Origin: JBHPGW01 sp042569785
GTDB lineage: Bacteria > Planctomycetota > Phycisphaerae > Sedimentisphaerales > Anaerobacaceae
Length of the DNA: 64,000 nt
NCBI GenBank assembly: GCA_042569785.1
Contig: JBHPGW010000005.1
Location: forward strand, 10,626-74,625
Direction of reading: 5' to 3'
Part shown: positions 32,943 to 42,335 of the stretch, piece by piece
Position numbering within the stretch: the stretch's first letter is position 1
How the letters are laid out: the number at the start of each line of letters is the position of its first letter
Notes under the pieces: model-generated
Databases searched by the model: none
What the model was told of the DNA's origin: nothing
The model's input: only the letters and a program-made list of their open reading frames with translations
Program-made: the position numbers and the translations under genes

Positions 32943-34841
32943 CTATATTTCGTTGTCTGACGTCATAAACATACGATGCCACATCACCAAAACCATCATG
33001 CCCCAAAGTTCAAAGCCAAATTGTTTACGTTTCTGTAAATGCATATTTAGAATTTCATGAACTCTTTGAGGTTGAAGAAAGCCTAATCTGTCAACACTTT
33101 GAGGCGAAAGCAGCTCATCGGCCATCGGCTTAAGTGGGCCTCTTATCCAGTCATGAACAGGTATACTGAACCCCTGCTTTGAACGATTTGCGATCCTAGA
33201 GGGAAATTTTTTTGCTGCATACCGTTTCAATAGGTATTTTGTACACTTGCCCTTTCTTAATTTCAACTCCGGGGAAAGTTTTGCTGCCCACTCCACAAGG
33301 CGATGATCGAGCCATGGCGATCTTACTTCGAGCCCATTGGCCATGCTCATTCTGTCGACTTTAGTTAAAATATCTTTAACCATATATTCTGAGATGTCCA
33401 CCGTTTGTAGTGACGCCAAGGCAGGTTTGGCTTTTTCGACTGCATATCTGGAATTCAGATATTCGTAAGTTCCTTTAATATCAGGATTGGCCGCAAAGAA
33501 ATCCTGCGAGAAAAGTTCTTTTTTTTCGGTTTCAGCCCATGTTCCGTTCCAAAAGAAATGCGCCAAGCCTGGAGGCATGGACAATCCGCGAGCAAACCGT
33601 TTAAGTTTATATTCAAAAGAAACTTTTCTATCAGATAACGGAAGGAGATTAGCCGTAAAATCGGCCAATCTAATAAGATTATTTGGCAGATATTTTTTGA
33701 TCTTAGCTGCTAACCTTGTGGCTGGATAAGTGAGGTAGCCTGCAAAAAGTTCGTCAGCTCCATCGCCTCCGAGAACTACCTTGACATTTTCGGCGGTCAT
33801 CTGGCTTAATTGATAAAAAGGAAAGCAGGATGAATCAGCTAAAGGGTCATCAGCATGGCGGACCAGGGTCTCGAATAGATTTGGGTTGGGGTCTATTTCA
33901 AAAACTTTAAGCTCCATGTCAAGGATTTTGGCAACTTCTTTGGCAAAAGGCTCCTCACTGAAATTGCCGTCTTTGAAAATCGCGGTATAGGCTGTGACAT
34001 TTGCTCCGAGCTCTTTTACCTTGGATGCGATTAAAGATGAATCCACTCCGCCGGATAAAAATATTCCGACAGGGACATCACTCCTAAGCCTGAGCCTTAC
34101 AGAATCCTCTAATAAAACGTCCAACTGCTCAAGGGCGGCTTCTTCATCATTTATTTCTTCTTTTCCAAAAAAAGAAGAAACATCCCAATATTTTCCAGAT
34201 CTCTGATTATCCTCCGAAAAGATCATCCAGCCACCCGGGCAAACGGATAAAATGTTTTTAAGTAATGTTCTGTTGCCGGGGATATAGTTTAATGAGAAAT
34301 AATCATATGCAGCTACCTGGTCCAATTGTCCTGGAACATCCGGGTGTTTAATTAGTGATTTAAGTTCCGATGCGAAAATGACCCAATCGTCATTGACGTA
34401 ATAAAACAATGGCTTTTGCCCGAGACGATCTCTTCCAAGAACAAGCTTCCTTTGATTAAGGTCAGCGATCGCAATTGCGAACATTCCATTGAGCCTAGAA
34501 AACATTTCTATTCCGTATTCTTCATACAAATGAAGAATAACCTCTGTGTCAGAGTTGGATTTAAATATGTGTTTTTTCGAAAGCTCCTGCCTCAATTCAA
34601 TGTAATTGTAGATCTCGCCATTAAAGACGATAACGAGAGAGCCATCTTCATTTGCCATTGGCTGAGCCCCGCCGTCTATGTCAATGATCGAGAGCCTTGT
34701 GTGTCCTAAGCCAAATGATCCATCAAGAAATATCCCCTGGCCATCAGGGCCTCGGTGCTTTAGAAGCTCTGTCATATCTCCAAGCAGATCTCTTGATATA
34801 GGCTTGTTGTTTTTTGAAAAAATACCTGTAATACCGCACAT
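32943..34841 (-). CDS. asnB: asparagine synthase (glutamine-hydrolysing)
   Basis: A 632-residue AsnB: MCGITGIF with Cys2 as the amidotransferase nucleophile, RLSIIDIDGG and FNGEIYN in the glutaminase domain, then the synthetase PP-loop FLSGGVDSSL, GGDGADELF and KVDRMSMANGLEVRSP. Inside glycan clusters such AsnB proteins probably amidate a sugar uronate or another acid rather than make free asparagine; that is inference from position. Confidence 0.92.
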   Translation of the reverse strand: MCGITGIFSKNNKPISRDLLGDMTELLKHRGPDGQGIFLDGSFGLGHTRLSIIDIDGGAQPMANEDGSLVIVFNGEIYNYIELRQELSKKHIFKSNSDTEVILHLYEEYGIEMFSRLNGMFAIAIADLNQRKLVLGRDRLGQKPLFYYVNDDWVIFASELKSLIKHPDVPGQLDQVAAYDYFSLNYIPGNRTLLKNILSVCPGGWMIFSEDNQRSGKYWDVSSFFGKEEINDEEAALEQLDVLLEDSVRLRLRSDVPVGIFLSGGVDSSLIASKVKELGANVTAYTAIFKDGNFSEEPFAKEVAKILDMELKVFEIDPNPNLFETLVRHADDPLADSSCFPFYQLSQMTAENVKVVLGGDGADELFAGYLTYPATRLAAKIKKYLPNNLIRLADFTANLLPLSDRKVSFEYKLKRFARGLSMPPGLAHFFWNGTWAETEKKELFSQDFFAANPDIKGTYEYLNSRYAVEKAKPALASLQTVDISEYMVKDILTKVDRMSMANGLEVRSPWLDHRLVEWAAKLSPELKLRKGKCTKYLLKRYAAKKFPSRIANRSKQGFSIPVHDWIRGPLKPMADELLSPQSVDRLGFLQPQRVHEILNMHLQKRKQFGFELWGMMVLVMWHRMFMTSDNEI

Positions 34842-34853
34842 AAAATGAATCCG

Positions 34854-35618
34854 CTATTTTCTCAATATTGTCAAGGTGGCAAACGAGAGTTTACGTCCGA
34901 TGAAATTTCTATAAAACATTTTTTCCATGTTGAATAAAAGCCTCACGCACTTTTTACCGCCAGTATAAAAAAAGGAAAACGCTTCCGGGTTATAATAAAG
35001 CACATAAGATAGCAGGCCCGGATAAAGCTGATCGACCACATTAAACCCGCAGGACGAATAAATATCATTTAATATATTTAGATCAAAACCTTCTTCAGTA
35101 TCGGCGTCGAACATTGGGTTTTTTTTGTAGATGTTCGTTCTTATTATTTTTGTAAAATAGTTGTTTTGTGTCGGCTCAAAATTTATAAAATGTCCGCCAT
35201 CATTAAGCGCACTATAAACTGTAGAGACGAACTCTTCGGCGGTATTATAAATATGATGCAGGCCACCTATCAGCAGAACGATATCGTATTTTTTTGTAGG
35301 CTTGAATGTGGTAGCATCTGCCTTGAAAATATTAATGCCGGTTTCTTTTTTTGCGATATCCAAAAAGGTATCGCTGATATCAAAACCATCGTATTCAACA
35401 TCAACATTGAGGTGATCTTCAAGAATGCTTTTGCCGTCGGCAAAACCGCACATAGGCTCCAGCACCAACAGATTGTTTTTCTTCAGAAAATCCTTATCTT
35501 TCAAAAAATAGCCCCAGAGCAGTTCTTTGAGTAAAAGATGATTTTTCAACTGTCTGCATTTATAATACTTTTCCGCAACGTTTTCGTAATGACGGTACTG
35601 TTTTTCTGTGCTATCCAT
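34854..35618 (-). CDS. SAM-dependent methyltransferase
   Basis: A 254-residue class I methyltransferase: LVLEPMCGFADGKS (motif I), YDGFDIS (motif II), YDIVLLIGGLHHI (motif IV) and LNDGGHFINFEPT (post-IV). The start at the ATG at 35618 avoids overlap with the upstream gene; an in-frame TTG at 35660 is not needed. It lies between the methyltransferase at 35626 and asnB, 12 bp from the latter. Target unknown, likely a sugar. Confidence 0.8.
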   Translation of the reverse strand: MDSTEKQYRHYENVAEKYYKCRQLKNHLLLKELLWGYFLKDKDFLKKNNLLVLEPMCGFADGKSILEDHLNVDVEYDGFDISDTFLDIAKKETGINIFKADATTFKPTKKYDIVLLIGGLHHIYNTAEEFVSTVYSALNDGGHFINFEPTQNNYFTKIIRTNIYKKNPMFDADTEEGFDLNILNDIYSSCGFNVVDQLYPGLLSYVLYYNPEAFSFFYTGGKKCVRLLFNMEKMFYRNFIGRKLSFATLTILRK

Positions 35619-35625
35619 GATACTT

Positions 35626-36540
35626 TCAATGCCTGGGTGTTTTTTGTAATGTAACGACAAAGGCGCCGGTTTTTTTGAACATTAATTGGAGCATACAAAA
35701 AGGGATGAAAGCTAATAATAAATATTTGTAGTACCAGGCTCTGCCATTTTTTATGGAACAGCGAAATCTTTTCGTACTTTGCAGATAGTTCTGCACAGAT
35801 AGAGCCCAATTGTCAGTGCTCAATAAATACTTGGTGCTGACAATCTTAAAGCCGCTTTTTTCTGCCAGGAGCTCGGCAGATGACGGTGAAAAGAGATATG
35901 TGTGACGAGGTACATGTAAACTGCCCCAATATTTTCTAACAATGGCTATATCCCAGCACTTTGTATTTGGTGTTTCCAAAAGTATATAACCGCCTGGTCT
36001 CAAGATGGCATTGGCTTTTCTCATTTCTTCAACAGGATCAACTACATGCTCGATCAAATTATTCATGATAACCAAATCGTAGGATTTAGTTTCTTCGATG
36101 TCAGCGATTGTTCCTGTAATTAGGTCCCTTCCTTTTTTTCTGCCTTTTTCAGCAATTTCATCTTTGAATTCAATGCCGGTCAATTTCAATTGTGGGTATT
36201 TTTCTTTCAGCAAGTCAAAATATGGTGCATCGGCACATCCAATGTCGAGGATTCGGCCATTGGCACCGGCCAACTTCTTATATTCTCGAAATCTGAAAAA
36301 ATAAATAATACGATATAAAAATGAAATTAATCCTCTGCTTGAGATATGGTATCCGTGGTAGTCAGGTGGGTAATGTGATTTTAAGTCTTCAAGTGTCGGC
36401 GGAGGCCAGAGCATCAAAAGGCCGCAATTATTACATTTTTTGAATGAGAATCTGCCTTGGATACCATATTCATGATCAATCAACTCTTCGAATTTGGTCT
36501 CTAACTCAACACTAGAGCATAGCGTACATTTAGATATCAT
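35626..36540 (-). CDS. zinc-ribbon SAM-dependent methyltransferase
   Basis: A 304-residue protein. Residues 5-40 hold a zinc ribbon (CTLC, then CNNC), followed by a class I methyltransferase core with ILDIGCADAPYFDLL (motif I), YDLVIMNNLIEHV and LRPGGYILLETPN. A C-terminal hydrophobic helix (YLLLAFIPFCMLQL) may sit at the membrane. The start codon overlaps the stop of the upstream radical SAM gene by four bases (ATGA), so both are coupled. Confidence 0.82.
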   Translation of the reverse strand: MISKCTLCSSVELETKFEELIDHEYGIQGRFSFKKCNNCGLLMLWPPPTLEDLKSHYPPDYHGYHISSRGLISFLYRIIYFFRFREYKKLAGANGRILDIGCADAPYFDLLKEKYPQLKLTGIEFKDEIAEKGRKKGRDLITGTIADIEETKSYDLVIMNNLIEHVVDPVEEMRKANAILRPGGYILLETPNTKCWDIAIVRKYWGSLHVPRHTYLFSPSSAELLAEKSGFKIVSTKYLLSTDNWALSVQNYLQSTKRFRCSIKNGRAWYYKYLLLAFIPFCMLQLMFKKTGAFVVTLQKTPRH

Positions 36541-37643
36541 TTATCGACCAAATACTCCTTGATAAAAGACTCCGACATTGCGGGCAAACAGCCCTGAGTT
36601 TTCTTTAAGTTGTAATAAGGATTCTTAACCATGTCAGCCTGAATATCAGCTAACGATTTTTCGCGTATATTGCCATATGTAATTTGGATAAGAGGACAGG
36701 AAACAATGTCACCGTATGGCTGCAATCCAATTTTTTCTCTGGCTGCGGGACACTTGATAGTAGTTAGCCCCGAATACATATCCGTTCGGCTTTTCCATGT
36801 TTTAGATAATAGCCAGAAAAAGTACAGCTTGGTTTCTTCGGTCAGCATCAGGTCAAGACGATTTTTAAATGCTCCAGTTAGACAGCACGGAGTAATCTGA
36901 AGCAAACAGCCTAATTTTTTTGCCAGGAAAAGGGTGTAGATGATATCATCCTGTTGAACCTTGTCGTTAGATAAAATAGTATTTAATGAAACGTGAATAT
37001 TATGTTTTTTGCAATTGCGAATATTTTCAAGGATCTTGTCATAGCTTCCACTTCGCCTGTTATCATCATGAACCTGCTCAAAGGCAGAATCGAGCCCCAT
37101 TTCAATTCCATCTAAGCCGCATTCTTTTAACTTTATGAGCTTCTGCTCGTCCAACAAGGTTCCATTAGTACAGATCATGACAAAACGCTTATGATGCTTT
37201 TTTATATATCGCGTCAATTCAAAAACGGTTTCTTCTTCGAGCATAGGCTCGCCGCCATTTAACGAAAATTGAAAAGCTCCGAGTTCTACCGCCTGGTCAA
37301 CCGCGTTTTTAAATTCATCAATAGTCAGTCGTTCCTTTTTTTCCCTATCTCTGTCGTAAGCAAGTCTACACGAACATTGTTCACATGCCGAATTGCATTT
37401 ATAGGTGATTGCCAATTCCAGGGATCGCAGACACACTTTCCCCTGACTCGCTCTTAGAAACCCACTTATCACATAACGCCATATAAAAGGATTTGATAGG
37501 ATAATTTGCGCACTTTGAAGAGTTCTGTTGAGATGCATCCTCAGAAACATGAGCTTTTGCAGGAGTCTGCTTGATTTAACACGTTCAAACTCTTTATGAT
37601 ATTTTTGAATTTTCTCTTTTGAAACTATTTGGTCCAATTGCAT
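36537..37643 (-). CDS. radical SAM/SPASM-type protein
   Basis: A 368-residue radical SAM enzyme with cluster motif CNSACEQC, FSLNGGEPML for SAM binding and later Cys (TPCC, IKCPA, VSCPL, GCLPA) that could hold an auxiliary cluster. The layout is like MoaA/PqqE/AdoMet sugar or peptide modifiers. It is coupled by ATGA to a methyltransferase. The substrate is unknown; sugar dehydrogenation or epimerisation are known chemistries of relatives. Confidence 0.82.
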   Translation of the reverse strand: MQLDQIVSKEKIQKYHKEFERVKSSRLLQKLMFLRMHLNRTLQSAQIILSNPFIWRYVISGFLRASQGKVCLRSLELAITYKCNSACEQCSCRLAYDRDREKKERLTIDEFKNAVDQAVELGAFQFSLNGGEPMLEEETVFELTRYIKKHHKRFVMICTNGTLLDEQKLIKLKECGLDGIEMGLDSAFEQVHDDNRRSGSYDKILENIRNCKKHNIHVSLNTILSNDKVQQDDIIYTLFLAKKLGCLLQITPCCLTGAFKNRLDLMLTEETKLYFFWLLSKTWKSRTDMYSGLTTIKCPAAREKIGLQPYGDIVSCPLIQITYGNIREKSLADIQADMVKNPYYNLKKTQGCLPAMSESFIKEYLVDK

Positions 37644-37667
37644 GATATGTGGCCTATATTTACGAAG

Positions 37668-38573
37668 TTAACTGTTTGCGATTTCTTTTTTACGTGCGCA
37701 TATTCCAAGCACATCGTGTAATGAAAAATAAAATCGTTTATTTTCAACAAACTTGAACACTTTCCTGATGGAAGCAGCAGCTCTATGGGAGTAGCTGGTT
37801 GGGCTCAAATAAAAGTTGGTCAAGCGGTCAAAAACGTAAGAGAGACTATAGTATCTCCCCCAGTACTGTATACCCAGAATCTCAAAGCCAAAACTATTTA
37901 AGATTTTAATTATATTTGTCTTGTTAAAAATATGCAGATGCTGAATAGGATGTAAATGATACCAATGTTTGCCTAATAAGCGAGCCGTCATGCTTGACAG
38001 ATCAGGTGTGGTTAGCAAAAATAGTCCTCCGGGCTTTAATGCATCAGTGACATTTTTTAGGGCAATCTCCCATGAGGGTAAATGTTCGATGACATCCCAC
38101 ATTGTTATCACATCATATTGTCCCTTATAGGTATCCGGCAGATCCTCTATTGACGCCACAGTATTATTTACAGAGAGATTTCTTTTTGACCATTCGACAG
38201 CATAAGGACTGATCTCGATTCCCTGAGATTCAAATTTTTCTTCTGCAACTTTGAGAAAGTATCCAGAGTTTGCGCCTATATCAAGAAGTTTCCCTTTTCT
38301 GTGATAGCTGTTTATCCAATCTAATTTCAAACGCATCGATTTAATATTACAATCATCAGTATAATATTTTTCATTCCCTTCGATGCGAAAAAATGTTCCA
38401 TTAACATAATTGCCTCTTGTTGTCTCTAATATTGTGTTGTTCAGTAACACATATACATGCCGGCACAAGCTACATCGATAGTAGGTCCTTTCAAACTTAC
38501 TTAACCATGGAGATGCCGATGAATTATGGCAAACAGGGCAGAAGCTTTTTGCTGTTTTGTCTTTTGTTCTCAT
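37668..38573 (-). CDS. zinc-ribbon SAM-dependent methyltransferase
   Basis: A 301-residue protein: an N-terminal zinc ribbon (CPVC, then CSLC) and a methyltransferase core with LLDIGANSGYFLKVA (motif I), YDVITMWDVIEHL and LKPGGLFLLTTPD. It shows the same general plan as the protein at 35626-36540, but the two are not near-identical. It probably methylates or C-methylates a nucleotide sugar, as the zinc ribbon is typical of sugar C-methyltransferases (TylC3-like). Function by analogy only. Confidence 0.8.
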   Translation of the reverse strand: MRTKDKTAKSFCPVCHNSSASPWLSKFERTYYRCSLCRHVYVLLNNTILETTRGNYVNGTFFRIEGNEKYYTDDCNIKSMRLKLDWINSYHRKGKLLDIGANSGYFLKVAEEKFESQGIEISPYAVEWSKRNLSVNNTVASIEDLPDTYKGQYDVITMWDVIEHLPSWEIALKNVTDALKPGGLFLLTTPDLSSMTARLLGKHWYHLHPIQHLHIFNKTNIIKILNSFGFEILGIQYWGRYYSLSYVFDRLTNFYLSPTSYSHRAAASIRKVFKFVENKRFYFSLHDVLGICARKKEIANS

Positions 38574-38649
38574 TTAGAGCAACTGTGTGCAAATTACAAT
38601 TTATGTCCAACGAAACTTCGGAAAACCACTTTTTCTGCTGAATTAAGGT

Positions 38650-39621
38650 TCATCGATAGATATTGCGAATATAATAGATTTTATGTTCGGTCGAATGGTG
38701 GTAAATTCGACTCAATATTTCACCAATGATGCCAAAGCAAAGAAATATTACTCCCATTAGCATTAATAGTACCGAAAAAAGCAGGATGTTCTGGTGTCCC
38801 TGAAAACTTTCCATTCTACCTGCAAAAAACATCACTAACATCACTGATGGTATAGCTGCTCCTGCTGTGATCAAGAAAAAAGCCATAAAGCCAAATAAAA
38901 ACATAGGGCGAGCCAGGTATGCTATAAAAAAGTGCAGGAAAATAATGTCAGCAAGAACCCTGAGCACTCTGCCTAAACCGTAGTGAGATTTTCCTGTCAA
39001 GCGAGGCGGATTTTCTATTGGAACCTCACAAACGCGGGCTCCAACTTTCGATGCCAGAACCGGTATAAAACGGTGGTTTTCGCCGAACATTTCGATGTTA
39101 TTAAGCAATTCCCTGCGATATGCTTTGAATGTCGTACCAAAATCGTGAATTGGTAAACCACAAATTAATTTTAACAACCAATTAGCTACCTTTGAGGGTA
39201 TTCTTCGCACCCAAAAGTTGTCACTTCGACTAACTCGCCAACCGCTTACTAAGTCATATCCGTCATCGATCTTTTTCAGGAACTCCGGGATTTTTTCCGG
39301 ACAGTGCTGCAGGTCCCCGTCCATCGTTATAATAATATCACCTTCTGCAGTATCTATCCCTGCCTTTAAGGCAGGTGTCTGGCCAAAGTTTTTTCTTAGT
39401 TCGACAACAATTACCATATCATCGTCGGCTTGTATCTTTTTGGCAAGACTTAAAGTATTGTCAATGCTGCCATCATCGACAAATATAATTTGATAAGTTC
39501 GATTAGAGTCATTCATAACCGCCTTCAAGCGGCCATAAATCTCATCTACACTGGATTGTTCATTGTGAAAGGGAACTACAATAGAAACATCACATTTTGT
39601 ATTCGTATCGATCTTCTGCAT
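38650..39621 (-). CDS. GT2 dolichol-phosphate-mannose-synthase-like transferase
   Basis: A 323-residue GT2 enzyme: VSIVVPFHNEQ at the start, FVDDGS, then DGDLQHCPE as the DxD-type metal site, with the acceptor-loop GLGRVLRVLAD. Two C-terminal membrane helices (about 235-300) anchor it as in GtrB/DPM1 proteins. It makes a polyprenyl-phosphate sugar on the cytosolic side for GT-C enzymes. I place the start at the ATG at 39621; a TTG at 39636 is in frame but unsupported. Confidence 0.87.
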   Translation of the reverse strand: MQKIDTNTKCDVSIVVPFHNEQSSVDEIYGRLKAVMNDSNRTYQIIFVDDGSIDNTLSLAKKIQADDDMVIVVELRKNFGQTPALKAGIDTAEGDIIITMDGDLQHCPEKIPEFLKKIDDGYDLVSGWRVSRSDNFWVRRIPSKVANWLLKLICGLPIHDFGTTFKAYRRELLNNIEMFGENHRFIPVLASKVGARVCEVPIENPPRLTGKSHYGLGRVLRVLADIIFLHFFIAYLARPMFLFGFMAFFLITAGAAIPSVMLVMFFAGRMESFQGHQNILLFSVLLMLMGVIFLCFGIIGEILSRIYHHSTEHKIYYIRNIYR

Positions 39622-39713
39622 AATTAACCATTTCAATCCGTTAAAAAATACAAGCTATACTTGAATCTTGTCATTGCCCCTATTAACAGGAAATCGGCCT
39701 ATGGCTAAACTGT

Positions 39714-41210
39714 TTAAAGTGACATATCCTGACTGGTCCTCAATCTGGGGAATCTATCCATGACCATCTGAAATACAAAAGATGCGAGAAAGGCCAACGG
39801 CATATAATAGAGTACTAAGGCGCCAAAGTAATATCGCATGCCGGCTGCGGTTGTAATAAACAGGCCTGTAAAAATAGCGGGAATAAAGAAAAGGTACATT
39901 TTTAACTCCCTATATTTTCTAAAACGGATAGCGACCGCTATAAAAACAAACAATGAAATCCTGAAAACAAACCGTAACAACGAATTTATTGCACCTGAGT
40001 CAGACTGAAAGATAGAATTATTTATGTAGTTGCATTCCCAGAACAATCGTTTAATTCTTAGCAAAAGTATTTTTGCGTACCAGAAAGGATGTTTGCAAAT
40101 TGTAAGCAATGCTTTGTTTCGCAGGATGGCATCATATCCCTCATCGGTCGTTTTAATTCCCGGTTTTACAGAATCAGCATATTGTATTGCATTTGAATCA
40201 AGCCATTTGAAACCTTTGTCCTGACCGAAGTCACCCAGTCCGCAATATACTCCATGCCAGGGCAAATGGTAAGCACCTTCGTAATTTTCTGGTGTGTCAG
40301 GCTTTTGGTATTTAGCATGATAATGATTGCGAAGGTGCAGAACAGCTTTGCCGAAAACAAAATATGGTACTATCAAAATGAGCAAGGTCAACCCAGTACG
40401 GATCAGCCTTTTGCGTTTTGGGACATCGCCATAAATTAAAACAAAAGCCAATATAGATAACGACATGAAAATTATACTGGATCGGACAGTCAAAAAAATG
40501 AAAAATACGATCCCTGCAGAAATAACCCTGAACCAAAACTCTTTCTCAGAGATAGGGGTGTTGATTATTATTGGCATAAGGGGGCAAAAGATCAAAATCG
40601 AGCCTATTAAAGGATAGCCCCATCCTGTAAATGAAAAATAGTACAAATGTCCCATAAACCGCGTACATCCGGCGAGAAGTATACTTAGTAGTAGTCCGGT
40701 TATAAACATTTTCCTTTGGGCAAAACAATGGAACAGAAGCAGTAACGCAAACAGGAATATCCCTGTATTCAGTAATCTCACCCCTATCGGGAAAAAGTGG
40801 CCATGCAATATCGAGACGAACCAAATTATAAATACCATTCCCAAATCACAGAAAGCGGGCCAAATAGAATAGTCTTCGTTTGTATAACTTCCAGCGTTCT
40901 TTTTTGCCTCATCGGCATGGTATGGACTATCTTTGGTCGGGAACACGTAGTCCGCATCTTGCTCACAATGATCTAATATCGGTTTTATTTGTATGGGAAA
41001 GATTCCGTAATAGTATAAGGAGTAGGCTAATGAGATATTGTATGATTGCAGAAATGGGTCTTTATATTCCTGCGGATATAAATGCCTGATCGAAATTGAT
41101 GTAGTTTTATTAACAGTTGCAAACAATACACAGGCAATAATGCACAGGCAAAATAGGTATTTAAATTTAGTCAGTGAACACTTCTGATGGTTTGCGGAGG
41201 CAGTTGGCAT
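39714..41210 (-). CDS. polytopic membrane protein, possible GT-C transferase
   Basis: A 498-residue protein with about ten hydrophobic segments and a large loop near residues 55-120 (DPFLQSYNISLAYSLYYYG, DADYVF). No clear family motif is seen. It lies next to a GtrB-like GT2, and such pairs (polyprenyl-P-sugar synthase plus GT-C transferase) are common, so a GT-C role is possible. The region at about 300-360 (LPWHGVYCGLGDFGQDKG) is predicted to face outside. Confidence 0.55.
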   Translation of the reverse strand: MPTASANHQKCSLTKFKYLFCLCIIACVLFATVNKTTSISIRHLYPQEYKDPFLQSYNISLAYSLYYYGIFPIQIKPILDHCEQDADYVFPTKDSPYHADEAKKNAGSYTNEDYSIWPAFCDLGMVFIIWFVSILHGHFFPIGVRLLNTGIFLFALLLLFHCFAQRKMFITGLLLSILLAGCTRFMGHLYYFSFTGWGYPLIGSILIFCPLMPIIINTPISEKEFWFRVISAGIVFFIFLTVRSSIIFMSLSILAFVLIYGDVPKRKRLIRTGLTLLILIVPYFVFGKAVLHLRNHYHAKYQKPDTPENYEGAYHLPWHGVYCGLGDFGQDKGFKWLDSNAIQYADSVKPGIKTTDEGYDAILRNKALLTICKHPFWYAKILLLRIKRLFWECNYINNSIFQSDSGAINSLLRFVFRISLFVFIAVAIRFRKYRELKMYLFFIPAIFTGLFITTAAGMRYYFGALVLYYMPLAFLASFVFQMVMDRFPRLRTSQDMSL

Positions 41211-41294
41211 AGTGAACTCCCATTTAATAATTATTGTGCAAATATTTTTTTGTTATTCCCACCAAGGCTGATATCAGGTTTTTTGCTGCAGAAA

Positions 41295-42275
41295 CTATTC
41301 AGGTTCCAGATGAATTCTCCACGAATTATTTGTTCGCATTGTCAACTCTACCAGTTTACACTGTGAATCGTTTACCCATTTCATTACATCATCATGTGAT
41401 GCATAAAAGGCTAAATTGGGAGCAAGCTGGTCATAAACAACATTGACAAGGTCCACAAAACGCAATTTTCGGATGATACCAAGATACTCTAACAGAGGCA
41501 ATTTCCAATTCAGCTTTTTAAAAATGGGATTGGTGATGCAGGCATGTAAATATACAGGGACAGCTAACAGGTAAGAAATTACAAGTAAAACACTGTGTGG
41601 CAATAACGGACATATTTTTCGCAAAGGCTTAACCAAACGCAAATACAACTCATTGCCTTCCTTTGAATAAATCCATATTGTCATACGGCCACCAGTTTTT
41701 ACCGTTTTAATCCCTGTTGTTATTCCCTTGGCCGGTTCAGGTAAATGATGTATTACTCCAAGGCTCGCCGTCAAATCAAAAACTCTTTTTACTGGAGGTT
41801 TAAGAATATCGGCTTGTATGATCTCAACATTTTTATATTTCCGAGTGCGATTGACGGCCTGTTCTACACTGGTGGAAAGGTCTATTCCAACGACCAATTC
41901 GGCACCGCATTCGGCAAAGCGTTCAAGCCACCGGCCTCCCCCGCAACCCAATTCAATAACTTTTTTTCCTTTTATGGTCTCCTCATTCACAGGATGCATA
42001 AATTCAAAAAGCAATTCTTTTGAGTTTATGTGTTTCTTGAAATCATCGAAATGCTCCCATTCTTTACCGAAAGCCCGAACTGTCTGGCTTTTGTTGCTTA
42101 CTTCAGATGATTTTGTAAACCGCGGCACTCCATTTGTAATCGGGTACTCATTGCCAGCGGGACTTCTGAGAGTCCCCTCTAAGATGTCACCTGTCTCATC
42201 CTGAGTCTTAATTTCCAGAGTTAAGTCTTCTCCTGTTTCAGGGCAGCAAAGTATTGGCAATAGTATTTTTCGCAT
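41295..42275 (-). CDS. methyltransferase with N-terminal Trm112-like domain
   Basis: A 326-residue protein. Residues 1-55 look like a Trm112 zinc-type domain (ILCCPETGEDLTL, then GNEYPITNGVPRF), followed by a class I methyltransferase core: VIELGCGGGRWLERFA, DLSTSVEQA, FDLTASLGVIHHL and VKTGGRMTIWIY. This is the common plan of cluster-encoded sugar or lipid methyltransferases. Target unknown. Confidence 0.8.
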   Translation of the reverse strand: MRKILLPILCCPETGEDLTLEIKTQDETGDILEGTLRSPAGNEYPITNGVPRFTKSSEVSNKSQTVRAFGKEWEHFDDFKKHINSKELLFEFMHPVNEETIKGKKVIELGCGGGRWLERFAECGAELVVGIDLSTSVEQAVNRTRKYKNVEIIQADILKPPVKRVFDLTASLGVIHHLPEPAKGITTGIKTVKTGGRMTIWIYSKEGNELYLRLVKPLRKICPLLPHSVLLVISYLLAVPVYLHACITNPIFKKLNWKLPLLEYLGIIRKLRFVDLVNVVYDQLAPNLAFYASHDDVMKWVNDSQCKLVELTMRTNNSWRIHLEPE

Positions 42276-42335
42276 ATTATCCTAACGCTTCATTCAAAAC
42301 AATAGAGTTTTCGGTGCGAGAATTTAGTACAAAAT